A program made the translations under genes and the position numbers. Of a DNA stretch of 36,471 bases, positions 22,147 to 29,469 are shown one piece after another. The stretch is from NCBI GenBank assembly GCA_035293965.1, contig DATGLW010000131.1, positions 1-36,471 of the forward strand, in the 5' to 3' direction. Origin of the DNA: DATGLW01 sp035293965. GTDB taxonomy: Bacteria; Actinomycetota; Acidimicrobiia; Acidimicrobiales; RAAP-2. Position 1 is the stretch's first letter. Each line of letters starts with the position of its first letter. The notes beneath the pieces are model-generated. The model did no database searches. It saw nothing but the letters and a program-made list of their open reading frames with translations, and was not told the DNA's origin.

Positions 22147-23057
22147 GCCGCCCGCCGGCCAACCGGGCGGGCCACTGGCCTTCGGCCGCCACCTCGGTGG
22201 TGGGCGTGATGGGTGACCCGGTCACGCAGTCGCTGTCACCCCTGCTGCACAACACGGCCTTCGCCGATCTCGGGCTGGACTGGGTGTCGGTGGGCTTCCC
22301 CGTCGGCGCGGGGCAGGCGCCGGCCGCGCTCGCCGGGGTCCGGGCGCTCGGGATCGCCGGGCTGTCGGTCACCATGCCGCACAAGTCGGCGGTGGCAGGC
22401 CTCGTCGACGAGCTCACGCCCACGGCCGCCCGGCTCGGTGCCGTCAACTGCGTGGCCCGCGAGAAGGGGCTGCTCGTCGGGGACAACACCGACGGGCAGG
22501 GCCTGGTTGCATCCCTGCGCCGCGGCGCCGGGTTCGACCCGGCCGGCCGGCGCTGCCTCGTGGCCGGGGCGGGGGGCGCGGCCCGGGCTGTGGTCGCCGC
22601 CCTGGCGGACGCCGGCGCGTCGGAGGTCGTCGTCGTCAACCGGACCGCCCACCGGGCGGCCGAGGCGGCGTCGCTGGCCGGCGGGGTCGGCCGGGTGGGC
22701 GACCCCGCCGAGGCCGCCACGGCCGACCTGGTCGTCAACGCGACGCCGGTCGGCATGGCCGGCGCCGCCACCGAGCGCGCCCGGCCCCTCGTGGACCCGG
22801 GCCTGCTGTCCGCTGGTCAGCTCGCGGTCGACCTCGTGTACCACCCGCTGCGCACGGCTTGGCTGGCGGCGGCGGCCGCACGGGGGGCCGCCACGATGGG
22901 GGGCCTCGGCATGCTGGTGCACCAGGCAGCCTCCCAGCTCGCCCGCTGGACGGGCCGCGAGGCGCCGGTCGAAGCCATGTGGCGCGCGGCTCTGGCGGCC
23001 GTCGGGCGCGGGGGAGACGTCGGCGGGCGGCCCCCGGGGGAGGCGCCCGGCACCTGA
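22143..23057 (+). CDS. aroE: Shikimate dehydrogenase
   Basis: Reduces 3-dehydroshikimate with NADPH in the chorismate pathway. The 304-residue product shows GVMGDPVTQSLSPLLHN (shikimate-binding Ser residues), VTMPHK with catalytic Lys81, GDNTDGQGL with catalytic Asp117, the nucleotide-binding GAGGAARAV, NRT for the NADP phosphate, and NATPVGM. The end has the usual GLGMLVHQAASQLARWTG. GTG 22143 overlaps the mltG TGA (GTGA). A 20-residue Gly/Pro tail follows the last helix. An inverted repeat lies just past the stop. Confidence 0.95.
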   Translation: MSRPPANRAGHWPSAATSVVGVMGDPVTQSLSPLLHNTAFADLGLDWVSVGFPVGAGQAPAALAGVRALGIAGLSVTMPHKSAVAGLVDELTPTAARLGAVNCVAREKGLLVGDNTDGQGLVASLRRGAGFDPAGRRCLVAGAGGAARAVVAALADAGASEVVVVNRTAHRAAEAASLAGGVGRVGDPAEAATADLVVNATPVGMAGAATERARPLVDPGLLSAGQLAVDLVYHPLRTAWLAAAAARGAATMGGLGMLVHQAASQLARWTGREAPVEAMWRAALAAVGRGGDVGGRPPGEAPGT

Positions 23058-23060
23058 GCA

Positions 23061-23098
23061 GCCGGCATCGCCCGGGTCGCGGTCAACCCGGCGCCGGC
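23061..23098. terminator. Two-part inverted repeat between aroE and the mscS-like gene
   Basis: Outer arms GCCGGC (23061-23066) and GCCGGC (23093-23098) enclose inner arms CCGGGT (23072-23077) and ACCCGG (23086-23091). The element covers the junction of two convergent genes, whose ends are at 23057 and 23083, and even overlaps the stop codon of the minus-strand gene. Likely bidirectional; no T-tract. Confidence 0.5.
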
Positions 23099-24015
23099 CA
23101 CGCCCCCGCAGCGACCAGGCGCTGGATGACCGCCTCGCGCAGGGAGCGTTCGAGCGGCTCGCGTGCGGCAGGGGTGGTGCGCAGGGAGACGCGCACCGTG
23201 CACGACGTCGCCCCGGCCGCCACCACGCCGCTCACTTCGGGCGGCTCGCGCACGACGGGTGCGAAGGCGGGCCGCCCTGCGACCTCCCCGGCGGCCTCGG
23301 CGGCGATGGCCTTGACGGCGTCGACCGTGGTGGCGCCCCCCACCGTCACCGGCAGGTCCACGACAGCCCTGGCCCAGCCCCGCGAGGTGTTGGCAAGCCG
23401 CCGGATCTCGCCGTTGGGCACGTACCAGACCGTGCCGTCCCACGCCCGCACGCGCGTCACGCGCAGGCTCAGGTCCTCGACCACCCCCGACGCCTGGTCG
23501 ACGGTGATCGTGTCGCCGATGCCGAACTGGTCCTCCAAGGTGAGCAGGATGCCCGACAGGTAGTCGCGCACGAGCGCCTGCGCGCCGAACCCGATCGTGG
23601 CGCCGATCACGGTGGCGCTCGCCAGCAGCGGCGTGAGGTTGACCCCGAGCATCCCGAGCACGATGGCGATCAGCACCACGAGCACGACGAAACGCCACAG
23701 GTTCGCCACGAGGGCGGTGACGGTCGCGGCACGGGCCGTCGCCCGCTCGGAGCCCGCCCGCGAGGCCGCACGGCGGCCGAGGCTCCCGAGCCAGCGCCGG
23801 ATGGCCCTCGCCCCGAGGTGCGCCAGCAGCGCCGCGATCACCACCACGACCACGACCTCGAGGGGCCGGAGCACGAACTCCACCACCGTGCTGGCCGTCG
23901 AGCGCGAGACGCCGGCCTTGGTGAGCAGGTCGAAGAGCCAACCGCCGCCCGACGCGGCGAGGGTCGCGGGCCACGGGCCCCCCGGCGGTGGGGGGGTCAG
24001 GGGCGCGGCGGGCAC
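23083..24015 (-). CDS. Small-conductance mechanosensitive channel, MscS family
   Basis: Predicted tension-gated channel protecting against hypo-osmotic shock. The product is 310 residues from GTG 24015. It has three hydrophobic segments, the pore helix and beta-domain entry ASATVIGATIGFGAQALVRDYLSGILLTLED split over residues 120-150, then the canonical FGIGDTITVDQASGVVEDLSLRVTRVRAWDGTVWYVPNGEI. The C-terminal alpha/beta domain is complete. ATG 24069 is an alternative in-frame start, but it would add a polar stretch and reach past the rodA start on the other strand. It is divergent from rodA with a very short shared control region. Confidence 0.88.
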   Translation of the reverse strand: MPAAPLTPPPPGGPWPATLAASGGGWLFDLLTKAGVSRSTASTVVEFVLRPLEVVVVVVIAALLAHLGARAIRRWLGSLGRRAASRAGSERATARAATVTALVANLWRFVVLVVLIAIVLGMLGVNLTPLLASATVIGATIGFGAQALVRDYLSGILLTLEDQFGIGDTITVDQASGVVEDLSLRVTRVRAWDGTVWYVPNGEIRRLANTSRGWARAVVDLPVTVGGATTVDAVKAIAAEAAGEVAGRPAFAPVVREPPEVSGVVAAGATSCTVRVSLRTTPAAREPLERSLREAVIQRLVAAGAWPAPG

Positions 24016-24021
24016 GCCCGA

Positions 24022-24027
24022 TATTCT
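24022..24027 (+). promoter_or_regulatory. -10 element for rodA
   Basis: TATTCT ends eight bases before GTG 24036 and there is no Shine-Dalgarno sequence in between, so a leaderless or nearly leaderless transcript is likely. The same AT-rich patch read on the other strand (AGAATAT) lies five or so bases before the mscS-like start and may serve it too. Confidence 0.45.
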
Positions 24028-24035
24028 GTCCTGTC

Positions 24036-25184
24036 GTGCAGGCCCGCACGATGCCGAGGGTCCCGGCAACCGGCCGCCGGGCCTTCCCCGTCGACGTCGT
24101 GCTGGTGGTGACGACGCTCGTGGTGGCCGTCATCGGCGTGGTGATGGTGTACACGGCCACCCGGGGCACCCTCGTCGCCGAGGGGCTGAGCGGCACCTAC
24201 TATCTGAAGCGCCAGGCGCTGTTCGTCGTGCTCGGCGTGGTGGCCATGGTGGTGGTCGCCGCCGTCGACTACCGGCGCCTCGAACCGCTTGCCACCGCCA
24301 TCTACGTGCTCGTCGTGCTGTCGCTCCTGGCGGTGTTCGTGGTCGGGTCCCACGCACAGGGCTCGCAGCGGTGGTTCAGCTTCGGGCCCCTGCAGCTGCA
24401 GCCGTCTGAGTTCGCCGTGCTGGCTCTCGTGCTCGCCGTCGCCACGTACTGCTCGCGGCGGACCGAGGGGCTGGCGTGGCGCGACGTCGTACGGGTCCTG
24501 TTGCTCGCTGCGGTGCCGATCGTGCTCGTGATGGCCCAGCCGGACCTCGGGACGGCCATGATCATGACCGTCGTCCTGCTCGTGATGCTGGCCGTGGCCG
24601 GGCTGCCCGGCCGGATCCTCGTCCTGCTCGTGGCCGGTGCCGCGGTGGCCGTCGTGATCGCCCTCGAGGGCGGGCTCCTCCACCACTACCAGATCGCCCG
24701 GATCACGAGCTTCCTCAACCAGGACACCGCCCACCCCTCGGTGTTCCAGAAGGCGGCCATCTACAACCTGACCCAGGCGAAGGACGCGATCGGCTCGGGC
24801 GGGCTCTTCGGCACGGGCATCGGGCACGGCGTCCAGACGACGCTCGGCTACGTGCCCGAGCAGCAGACGGACTTCATCTTCACCGCTGTCGGCGAGCAGC
24901 TCGGCTTCGTGGGCGCGACGGGCGTGCTGGTCCTGCTCGGCACGATCTCGTGGCGGTTCCTCCGCAACGCCCAGCTGGCCCGCGACCCCTTCGGGCGCCT
25001 CTTGTGCGCCGGGCTGTTCACGTTCTTCGCCTTCAGCGTGTTCCAGAACGCCGGGATGACCATGGGGATCATGCCGATCACCGGCATCCCGCTGCCCTTC
25101 CTCAGCTACGGGGGCACGGCGGTGCTGTCCTTCTTCATGGCGGTCGGGCTGGCGCTGAGCGTGCACGCGCGCCGGAGGGCCTAG
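24036..25184 (+). CDS. rodA: RodA-like SEDS peptidoglycan glycosyltransferase
   Basis: Polymerises lipid II into glycan strands in the membrane, normally with a class B penicillin-binding protein. The 382-residue product has about ten membrane helices and the SEDS signatures GSQRWFSFGPLQLQPSEFA, MAQPDLGTAMIM, GYVPEQQTDFIFTAVGEQLG (catalytic-position Asp279) and GIPLPFLSYGGTAVLS. The QPDLGTA form favours RodA over FtsW. GTG 24036 fits the -10 at 24022; ATG 24051 would also be possible. No penicillin-binding protein or mre gene is nearby. A GGAGGG within its 3' end serves the next gene. Confidence 0.9.
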   Translation: MQARTMPRVPATGRRAFPVDVVLVVTTLVVAVIGVVMVYTATRGTLVAEGLSGTYYLKRQALFVVLGVVAMVVVAAVDYRRLEPLATAIYVLVVLSLLAVFVVGSHAQGSQRWFSFGPLQLQPSEFAVLALVLAVATYCSRRTEGLAWRDVVRVLLLAAVPIVLVMAQPDLGTAMIMTVVLLVMLAVAGLPGRILVLLVAGAAVAVVIALEGGLLHHYQIARITSFLNQDTAHPSVFQKAAIYNLTQAKDAIGSGGLFGTGIGHGVQTTLGYVPEQQTDFIFTAVGEQLGFVGATGVLVLLGTISWRFLRNAQLARDPFGRLLCAGLFTFFAFSVFQNAGMTMGIMPITGIPLPFLSYGGTAVLSFFMAVGLALSVHARRRA

Positions 25185-25694
25185 GTGGGCCAGGCCCTGC
25201 CGGCAGCCGGGGGCGCCGACGACCCTGGCGCCGCGCAGGGACCGCCGCAGGCCGCCCACCGGGCGGCGACGATGCGGGTGGTCGAGGTGGCGTCGGTCGA
25301 GGTCGAGCTGCCCTCGGCGTTCCCGGTGGTCACGCTGCGCGAGGTCGAGCCGCCGTTCCGCGCCCTTGCCATCCCCATCGGCATGCCCGAGGGGATCGCC
25401 CTCGCCCAGGCCCGCCACAAGGTGCCGACCCCTCGCCCGCTCACCCACGAGCTGTTCGCCACCGTCCTCCAGCGGTACCGCATCGACGTCGTCGACCTGC
25501 GGGTGGTCGGGCGGCGGGCGGGCACCTACCTTGCCGAGCTCGACCTGGTCGGGCCCCCCGGCTCCGAGGTGGTGCCCTGCCGGCCCTCCGACGGGATGGT
25601 GCTGGCCCTGCGGGCCCCGGTGGCGGCGCCGATCCTCGTCGACGAGCGCCTCTTCGAGGAACCCGGCGACGTCGAGCCCCCTCCGGGCAGCTGA
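25185..25694 (+). CDS. Bifunctional nuclease family protein (DUF151)
   Basis: The 169-residue protein has a DUF151/bifunctional nuclease domain, a family reported to have RNase and DNase activity in plants and present but poorly understood in bacteria. Recognisable parts are VTLREVEPPFRALAIPIGMPEG, ALAQARHKVPTPRPLTHELF and the ending ILVDERLFEEPGD. GTG 25185 follows the rodA TAG without a gap and has GGAGGG at 25174-25179, five bases upstream; ATG 25272 would start right at the domain but lacks a Shine-Dalgarno. The first 29 residues are Ala/Gly/Pro-rich. Close linkage shows co-transcription with rodA. Confidence 0.85.
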   Translation: MGQALPAAGGADDPGAAQGPPQAAHRAATMRVVEVASVEVELPSAFPVVTLREVEPPFRALAIPIGMPEGIALAQARHKVPTPRPLTHELFATVLQRYRIDVVDLRVVGRRAGTYLAELDLVGPPGSEVVPCRPSDGMVLALRAPVAAPILVDERLFEEPGDVEPPPGS

Positions 25695-25711
25695 GCCCGA
25701 CGGCGACGGCC

Positions 25712-27124
25712 TCAGCCCGGCAGCGGGGGGCTCCGCCGGGCCGGCACGCCGGCCGGGCCCCCGTCGGGCGAGCTGGTGCCGGCGCTGGCCGCCTCGTCGG
25801 AGATGCGCAGCAGCAGGGCGACCACCGCGTAGTTGGTGACGAGCGACGAGCCGCCGTAGGCGACGAAGGGCAGGGTGATCCCGGTGAAGGGGAGGAGCCG
25901 CAGGACGCCGGCCATGATGAAGAACGCCTGGAAGCCCAGGATGGCGGTCAGTCCCGTGGCCACGAGGCGCGAGAAGTCCGAGCGTGCCCGCTGGGCGACG
26001 TGGAGCCCGGCGCCGACGAGGAGCACGTAGGCGATCACGACCACGCTCGTGCCCATGAGCCCCATCTCCTCGCCGATGCCGGCCAGGATCATGTCGCTCG
26101 TGAGGTAGGGGACCTGGCCCGACAGGATGCCCTGGCCGAGGCCCGTGCCCCCGACCCCGCCGTGGCCGAGGGAGAACCAGCCGTAGGCCAGCTGCTGGCC
26201 GCTGCCGGTGATGGTCTTCCAGGGATCGAGCCAGATGCTGATGCGCTGGTGGACCTGGCCGAAGAGGTGGGCGGCCACGACGGCGCCCACGGCGAAGATC
26301 ACCACGCCCACCACGAGGTACGTCGCGCGGCCGGTGGCCACCCACAGCATCGTGATGAACAGGGTGAAGATGAGCATGGCGAAGCCGATGTCGTTCTCGG
26401 CGGCGATGACGAGCATGGCGAAGCCCCACGCCAGCACGATCGGCAGCAGCGGTCGCGGGTCGAGGACGAGGCGGTTGCCGATGCGGGCAGTCGGGATCGA
26501 GAGCAGCTCCTTCTTCTCTGCGAAGTAGGAGGCGAAGAAGATGCACAGGACGACCTTGGCGATCTCCACCGGCTGGAACTGCACCCCGAGGACCCGGACC
26601 CAGAGCCGGGCGCCGTTGATGTTCAGCCCGACCTTGGGCACCAGGGGCGCCAGCATGAGCACCACGGCCGCCAGCAGGAGCAGGTACCGGTAGCGGTCGA
26701 GGTCACGAGTCCGCCGTACGACGAGCAGGGTGAGGACGTACAGGCCGGCGCCGATGGCGACCCAGCCCGCCTGGGCCTTGGCGAAGGCGGGGTTCCAGCG
26801 GGCGATGACCACGTAGCCGAGGCCGTTCAGCAGGGCGGCGAGCGGGAGGATGACGGGGTTGGCCTGGGGCGCGAGCCAGCGGTTGGCCACGTGGACCGCC
26901 AGCGACAGCCCGACGAGGACGGCCAGGAAGGGGCCGATGTGGGGGGGGATCCTCGACTTGGCCCCGAGCGACGCGATGACGTAGAGGGCCGCCGTGGCGA
27001 GCGAGCTGAGCACGAGGAGGCCGAGCTCGGTCCGGCGGCGGGGCTTGGGGCCCCAGGTCCAGCCGGGAAGGCCCAGTGCACGGTGCCGGACACGCGACGA
27101 CGGCCGTGTCGCAATCTCCACCAC
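25712..27124 (-). CDS. FtsW/RodA/SpoVE-family SEDS protein, second copy
   Basis: The 470-residue product, with about twelve hydrophobic segments, is a SEDS glycosyltransferase or lipid II-handling protein. Visible motifs: VGLNINGARLWVRVLGVQFQPVEIAKVVL, split across residues 180-210; AENDIGFAMLIFTLFITMLW; GGTGLGQGILSGQVPYLTSD (catalytic-position Asp344 in SDMILAGIGEEMGL); and GITLPFVAYGGSSLVTNY. The extended N-terminal helices and NGARLW form resemble the longer actinobacterial RodA/FtsW type. GTG 27124 is chosen because TACGCT (27133-27138) ends eight bases before it; GTG 27121 and ATG 27178 are alternatives. It is convergent with the rodA/nuclease pair and divergent from ppk1. No cognate penicillin-binding protein lies within the window. 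Confidence 0.9.
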   Translation of the reverse strand: MVEIATRPSSRVRHRALGLPGWTWGPKPRRRTELGLLVLSSLATAALYVIASLGAKSRIPPHIGPFLAVLVGLSLAVHVANRWLAPQANPVILPLAALLNGLGYVVIARWNPAFAKAQAGWVAIGAGLYVLTLLVVRRTRDLDRYRYLLLLAAVVLMLAPLVPKVGLNINGARLWVRVLGVQFQPVEIAKVVLCIFFASYFAEKKELLSIPTARIGNRLVLDPRPLLPIVLAWGFAMLVIAAENDIGFAMLIFTLFITMLWVATGRATYLVVGVVIFAVGAVVAAHLFGQVHQRISIWLDPWKTITGSGQQLAYGWFSLGHGGVGGTGLGQGILSGQVPYLTSDMILAGIGEEMGLMGTSVVVIAYVLLVGAGLHVAQRARSDFSRLVATGLTAILGFQAFFIMAGVLRLLPFTGITLPFVAYGGSSLVTNYAVVALLLRISDEAASAGTSSPDGGPAGVPARRSPPLPG

Positions 27125-27132
27125 CGCCCGAG

Positions 27133-27138
27133 AGCGTA
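27133..27138 (-). promoter_or_regulatory. -10 element for the second SEDS gene
   Basis: Reads TACGCT on the minus strand and ends eight bases before GTG 27124. No Shine-Dalgarno sequence lies between, so the transcript may be leaderless. It stands ten bases from the divergent ppk1 -10. Confidence 0.45.
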
Positions 27139-27148
27139 GTGGCGCATG

Positions 27149-27154
27149 TATCCT
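27149..27154 (+). promoter_or_regulatory. -10 element for ppk1
   Basis: TATCCT on the plus strand. Transcription starting about 6 bases later would leave a leader of about 12 bases holding the GGAGG (27162-27166) five bases before ATG 27172. Because the divergent SEDS -10 is so close, the two promoters' -35 regions overlap each other's -10. Confidence 0.45.
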
Positions 27155-27171
27155 GCGGTGTGGAGGCCCCC

Positions 27172-29430
27172 ATGGCATCGCAGCGCACGACCACCGCAGT
27201 GGGGCCGGTCGCGCACCCTGCAGCGGACGGACCGGGCGTCCCGCGTGCGGCGTCCCGGGTCCCAGGTGAGGAGCAGATCGCCGCGTTCGGCTCGGACCGC
27301 TTCTCCAACCGCGAGCTCTCGCGGCTCGACTTCGGGTCCCGCCTCCTCGACCTGTCGGAGGATCCGGGCCTGCCCCTCCTCGAGCGGGTGAAGTTCCTCG
27401 CCATCTTCGCCGAGATGCTCGACGAGTTCTTCCAGGTCCGGGTGGCCGGGCTCGAGGACCAGGTTGCTGCCGGGGTGACCACCCGGTCGCCCGACGGGCT
27501 GCGGCCGGCCGAGCAGCTCAAGCTCATCCGGGCCCAGGTGGTCGAGCTGGTGGCCCGCCAGGACCGCATCTTCCTCCAGGAGCTGGTGCCGGCGCTGGCC
27601 GCTGCCGGTGTGCGGCTGTCGAGCTGGTCGTCCCTCGACGTGCGGGACCGCGCGTACCTCGTCGACGTCTTCGACCGCCAGATCTTCCCCGTCCTCACCC
27701 CCCTGGCCGTCGACCCCGGCCACCCCTTCCCCTACATCTCGAACCTCTCCCTCAACCTGGTGGTCAACGTCGAGAACCCGGTGACGGGCGAGTCGAGGAT
27801 CGCCCGGGTGAAGATCCCCCCGGTGCTGCCGCGCTTCGTCGTGATGCCCGACGGCGAGCGCTTCGTTCCCCTCGAGCAGGTCATCGCCGCCCACCTCGAC
27901 AGCCTGTTCCCCGGCATGAACGTGGGCCGCCACGAGACGTTCCGGGTCACCCGCAACGCCGACCTGGCCGTCGAGGAGGACGAGGCCGACGACCTGCTCG
28001 TGGCGGTCGAGATGGAGCTCCGCCGGCGCCGCTTCGGGCGGGCGGTGCGCCTCGAGATCAACTCGGGGGCGAGCGCGGAGATCCGCGACCTGCTGGCAGC
28101 GGAGCTGCAGGTGGCGCCCGACGGGGTCTACGAGGTGGACGCGCCGATCGGTCTCGGCGGGCTCTGGGCCGTGTACGGCATCGACCGCCCGGACCTCCAC
28201 GAGGAGACGTGGACGCCCATGACCCCGCCACCCCTGGCCACGGCGGGCAACCAACCGACCGACCTGTTCGCCGTGCTGCGCGAGCGCGACGTGCTCGTCC
28301 ACCACCCCTACGACTCCTTTGCCACCTCGGTCGAGGCCTTCGTCGCCCAGGCGGCCGAGGACCCCGACGTCCTCGGGATCAAGCAGACCCTCTACCGGAC
28401 CTCTGGCGACGGGCTCATCGTGCCCTCGCTCATCCGCGCCGCGGAGACGGGCAAGCAGGTGGCCGCCCTCGTCGAGCTCAAAGCCCGCTTCGACGAGCAG
28501 GCCAACATCGAGTGGGCAAAGGCCCTCGAGGAGGCAGGGGTCCACGTCGTCTACGGGCTGGTCGGCCTGAAGACGCACTCGAAGACGCTGCTCGTGCTGC
28601 GGCGCGAGGAGGACGGGATCCGCCGCTACTGCCACATCGGCACCGGCAACTACAACTCGAAGACGGCGCGCATGTACGAGGACCTCGGCCTGCTCACCTC
28701 GGACCCCGAGATCGCCGCCGACGTGGGAGACCTGTTCAACTACCTGACCGGGTTCAGCCGCCACACCGGCTACCGCGAGCTGCTCGTCTCACCGGTCACG
28801 CTGCGCCAGCGGGTGCTCGAGCTCATCGAGGAGCAGGCCGCGGCCGGGCCTGCGGGGCGGATCGTGCTCAAGCTCAACGGCCTCACCGACCCGCGCATGA
28901 TCGACGCCCTCTACCGGGCCTCGGGAGCCGGCGTGCCGGTGGACCTGGCCGTGCGCGGGGTGTGCTGCCTTCGCCCGGGGATCCCCGGGCTGTCGGAGAC
29001 CATCCGGGTCCGCTCCGTGGTGGGCGAGTTCCTCGAGCACTCCCGCATCTACCGCTTCGGCGGTCCGGGCGCAGGCGCCACCGGCAACCCGAGCGCCACC
29101 GGGGACCCGAGCGCCACCGGTGACCCAGCCGGGTCCTCGATCCCTCCCCTTCGGCTCTACATCGGGTCGGCCGACCTGATGGAGCGGAACCTCGACCGCC
29201 GGATCGAGGCGCTGGTGCCCGTGCGTGACCCCGAGCTGCAGCAGCGCCTGCTCGAGATCCTCGACCTCGTGTTCGCCGACGACACGAACGCCTGGGCCCT
29301 CGGCCCGGACCGCTGCTGGCGGCGCGTGCCCACCGAGAGGGGTATCAGTGTGCAGCGCCGCCTGCGTGAGCTCGCGATCGAGCGGGCCCGCCGCCGGCGC
29401 GAGCCCGAGCCCAGGCCCCGGGAGCCCTGA
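27172..29430 (+). CDS. ppk1: Polyphosphate kinase 1
   Basis: Reversibly makes inorganic polyphosphate from ATP. The 752-residue product shows the N-domain start RFSNRELSRLDFGSRLLDL, FLAIFAEMLDEFFQVRV, YDSFATSVEAFV, IKQTLYRTSGD, and phospho-acceptor His469 in LKTHSKTLLVLR with the second conserved His488 in CHIGTGNYNSKTARMYEDLG. Their spacing (19) equals that of His435 and His454 in E. coli PPK1. The C-terminal part has IYRFG then YIGSADLMERNLDRRIEAL. Between these two motifs lies a 30-residue Gly/Ala/Ser/Pro insertion made of 18-bp repeats. ATG 27172 has GGAGG five bases upstream; GTG 27160 is an in-frame alternative. Confidence 0.96.
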   Translation: MASQRTTTAVGPVAHPAADGPGVPRAASRVPGEEQIAAFGSDRFSNRELSRLDFGSRLLDLSEDPGLPLLERVKFLAIFAEMLDEFFQVRVAGLEDQVAAGVTTRSPDGLRPAEQLKLIRAQVVELVARQDRIFLQELVPALAAAGVRLSSWSSLDVRDRAYLVDVFDRQIFPVLTPLAVDPGHPFPYISNLSLNLVVNVENPVTGESRIARVKIPPVLPRFVVMPDGERFVPLEQVIAAHLDSLFPGMNVGRHETFRVTRNADLAVEEDEADDLLVAVEMELRRRRFGRAVRLEINSGASAEIRDLLAAELQVAPDGVYEVDAPIGLGGLWAVYGIDRPDLHEETWTPMTPPPLATAGNQPTDLFAVLRERDVLVHHPYDSFATSVEAFVAQAAEDPDVLGIKQTLYRTSGDGLIVPSLIRAAETGKQVAALVELKARFDEQANIEWAKALEEAGVHVVYGLVGLKTHSKTLLVLRREEDGIRRYCHIGTGNYNSKTARMYEDLGLLTSDPEIAADVGDLFNYLTGFSRHTGYRELLVSPVTLRQRVLELIEEQAAAGPAGRIVLKLNGLTDPRMIDALYRASGAGVPVDLAVRGVCCLRPGIPGLSETIRVRSVVGEFLEHSRIYRFGGPGAGATGNPSATGDPSATGDPAGSSIPPLRLYIGSADLMERNLDRRIEALVPVRDPELQQRLLEILDLVFADDTNAWALGPDRCWRRVPTERGISVQRRLRELAIERARRRREPEPRPREP
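29075..29128 (+). repeat. 18-bp tandem repeat, three units, inside ppk1
   Basis: Units 29075-29092, 29093-29110 and 29111-29128 share GCGCCACCGG followed by NNACCCGA-like sequence. In frame they encode ATGNPS, ATGDPS and ATGDPA. The insertion interrupts the usually tight link between the RIYRFG and YIGSAD motifs of PPK1. Confidence 0.88.
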
Positions 29431-29432
29431 CG

Positions 29433-29453
29433 CGCCCGCCGGTTTGCCGGGCG
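29433..29453. terminator. Weak inverted repeat after ppk1
   Basis: CGCCCG (29433-29438) pairs with CGGGCG (29448-29453), a 6-bp stem with a 9-base loop, in the 39-base gap between convergent ppk1 and the flippase-like gene. It may terminate either transcript, but the stem is short and lacks a T-tract. Confidence 0.3.
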
Positions 29454-29469
29454 ACCGACCGGTTGCGGG

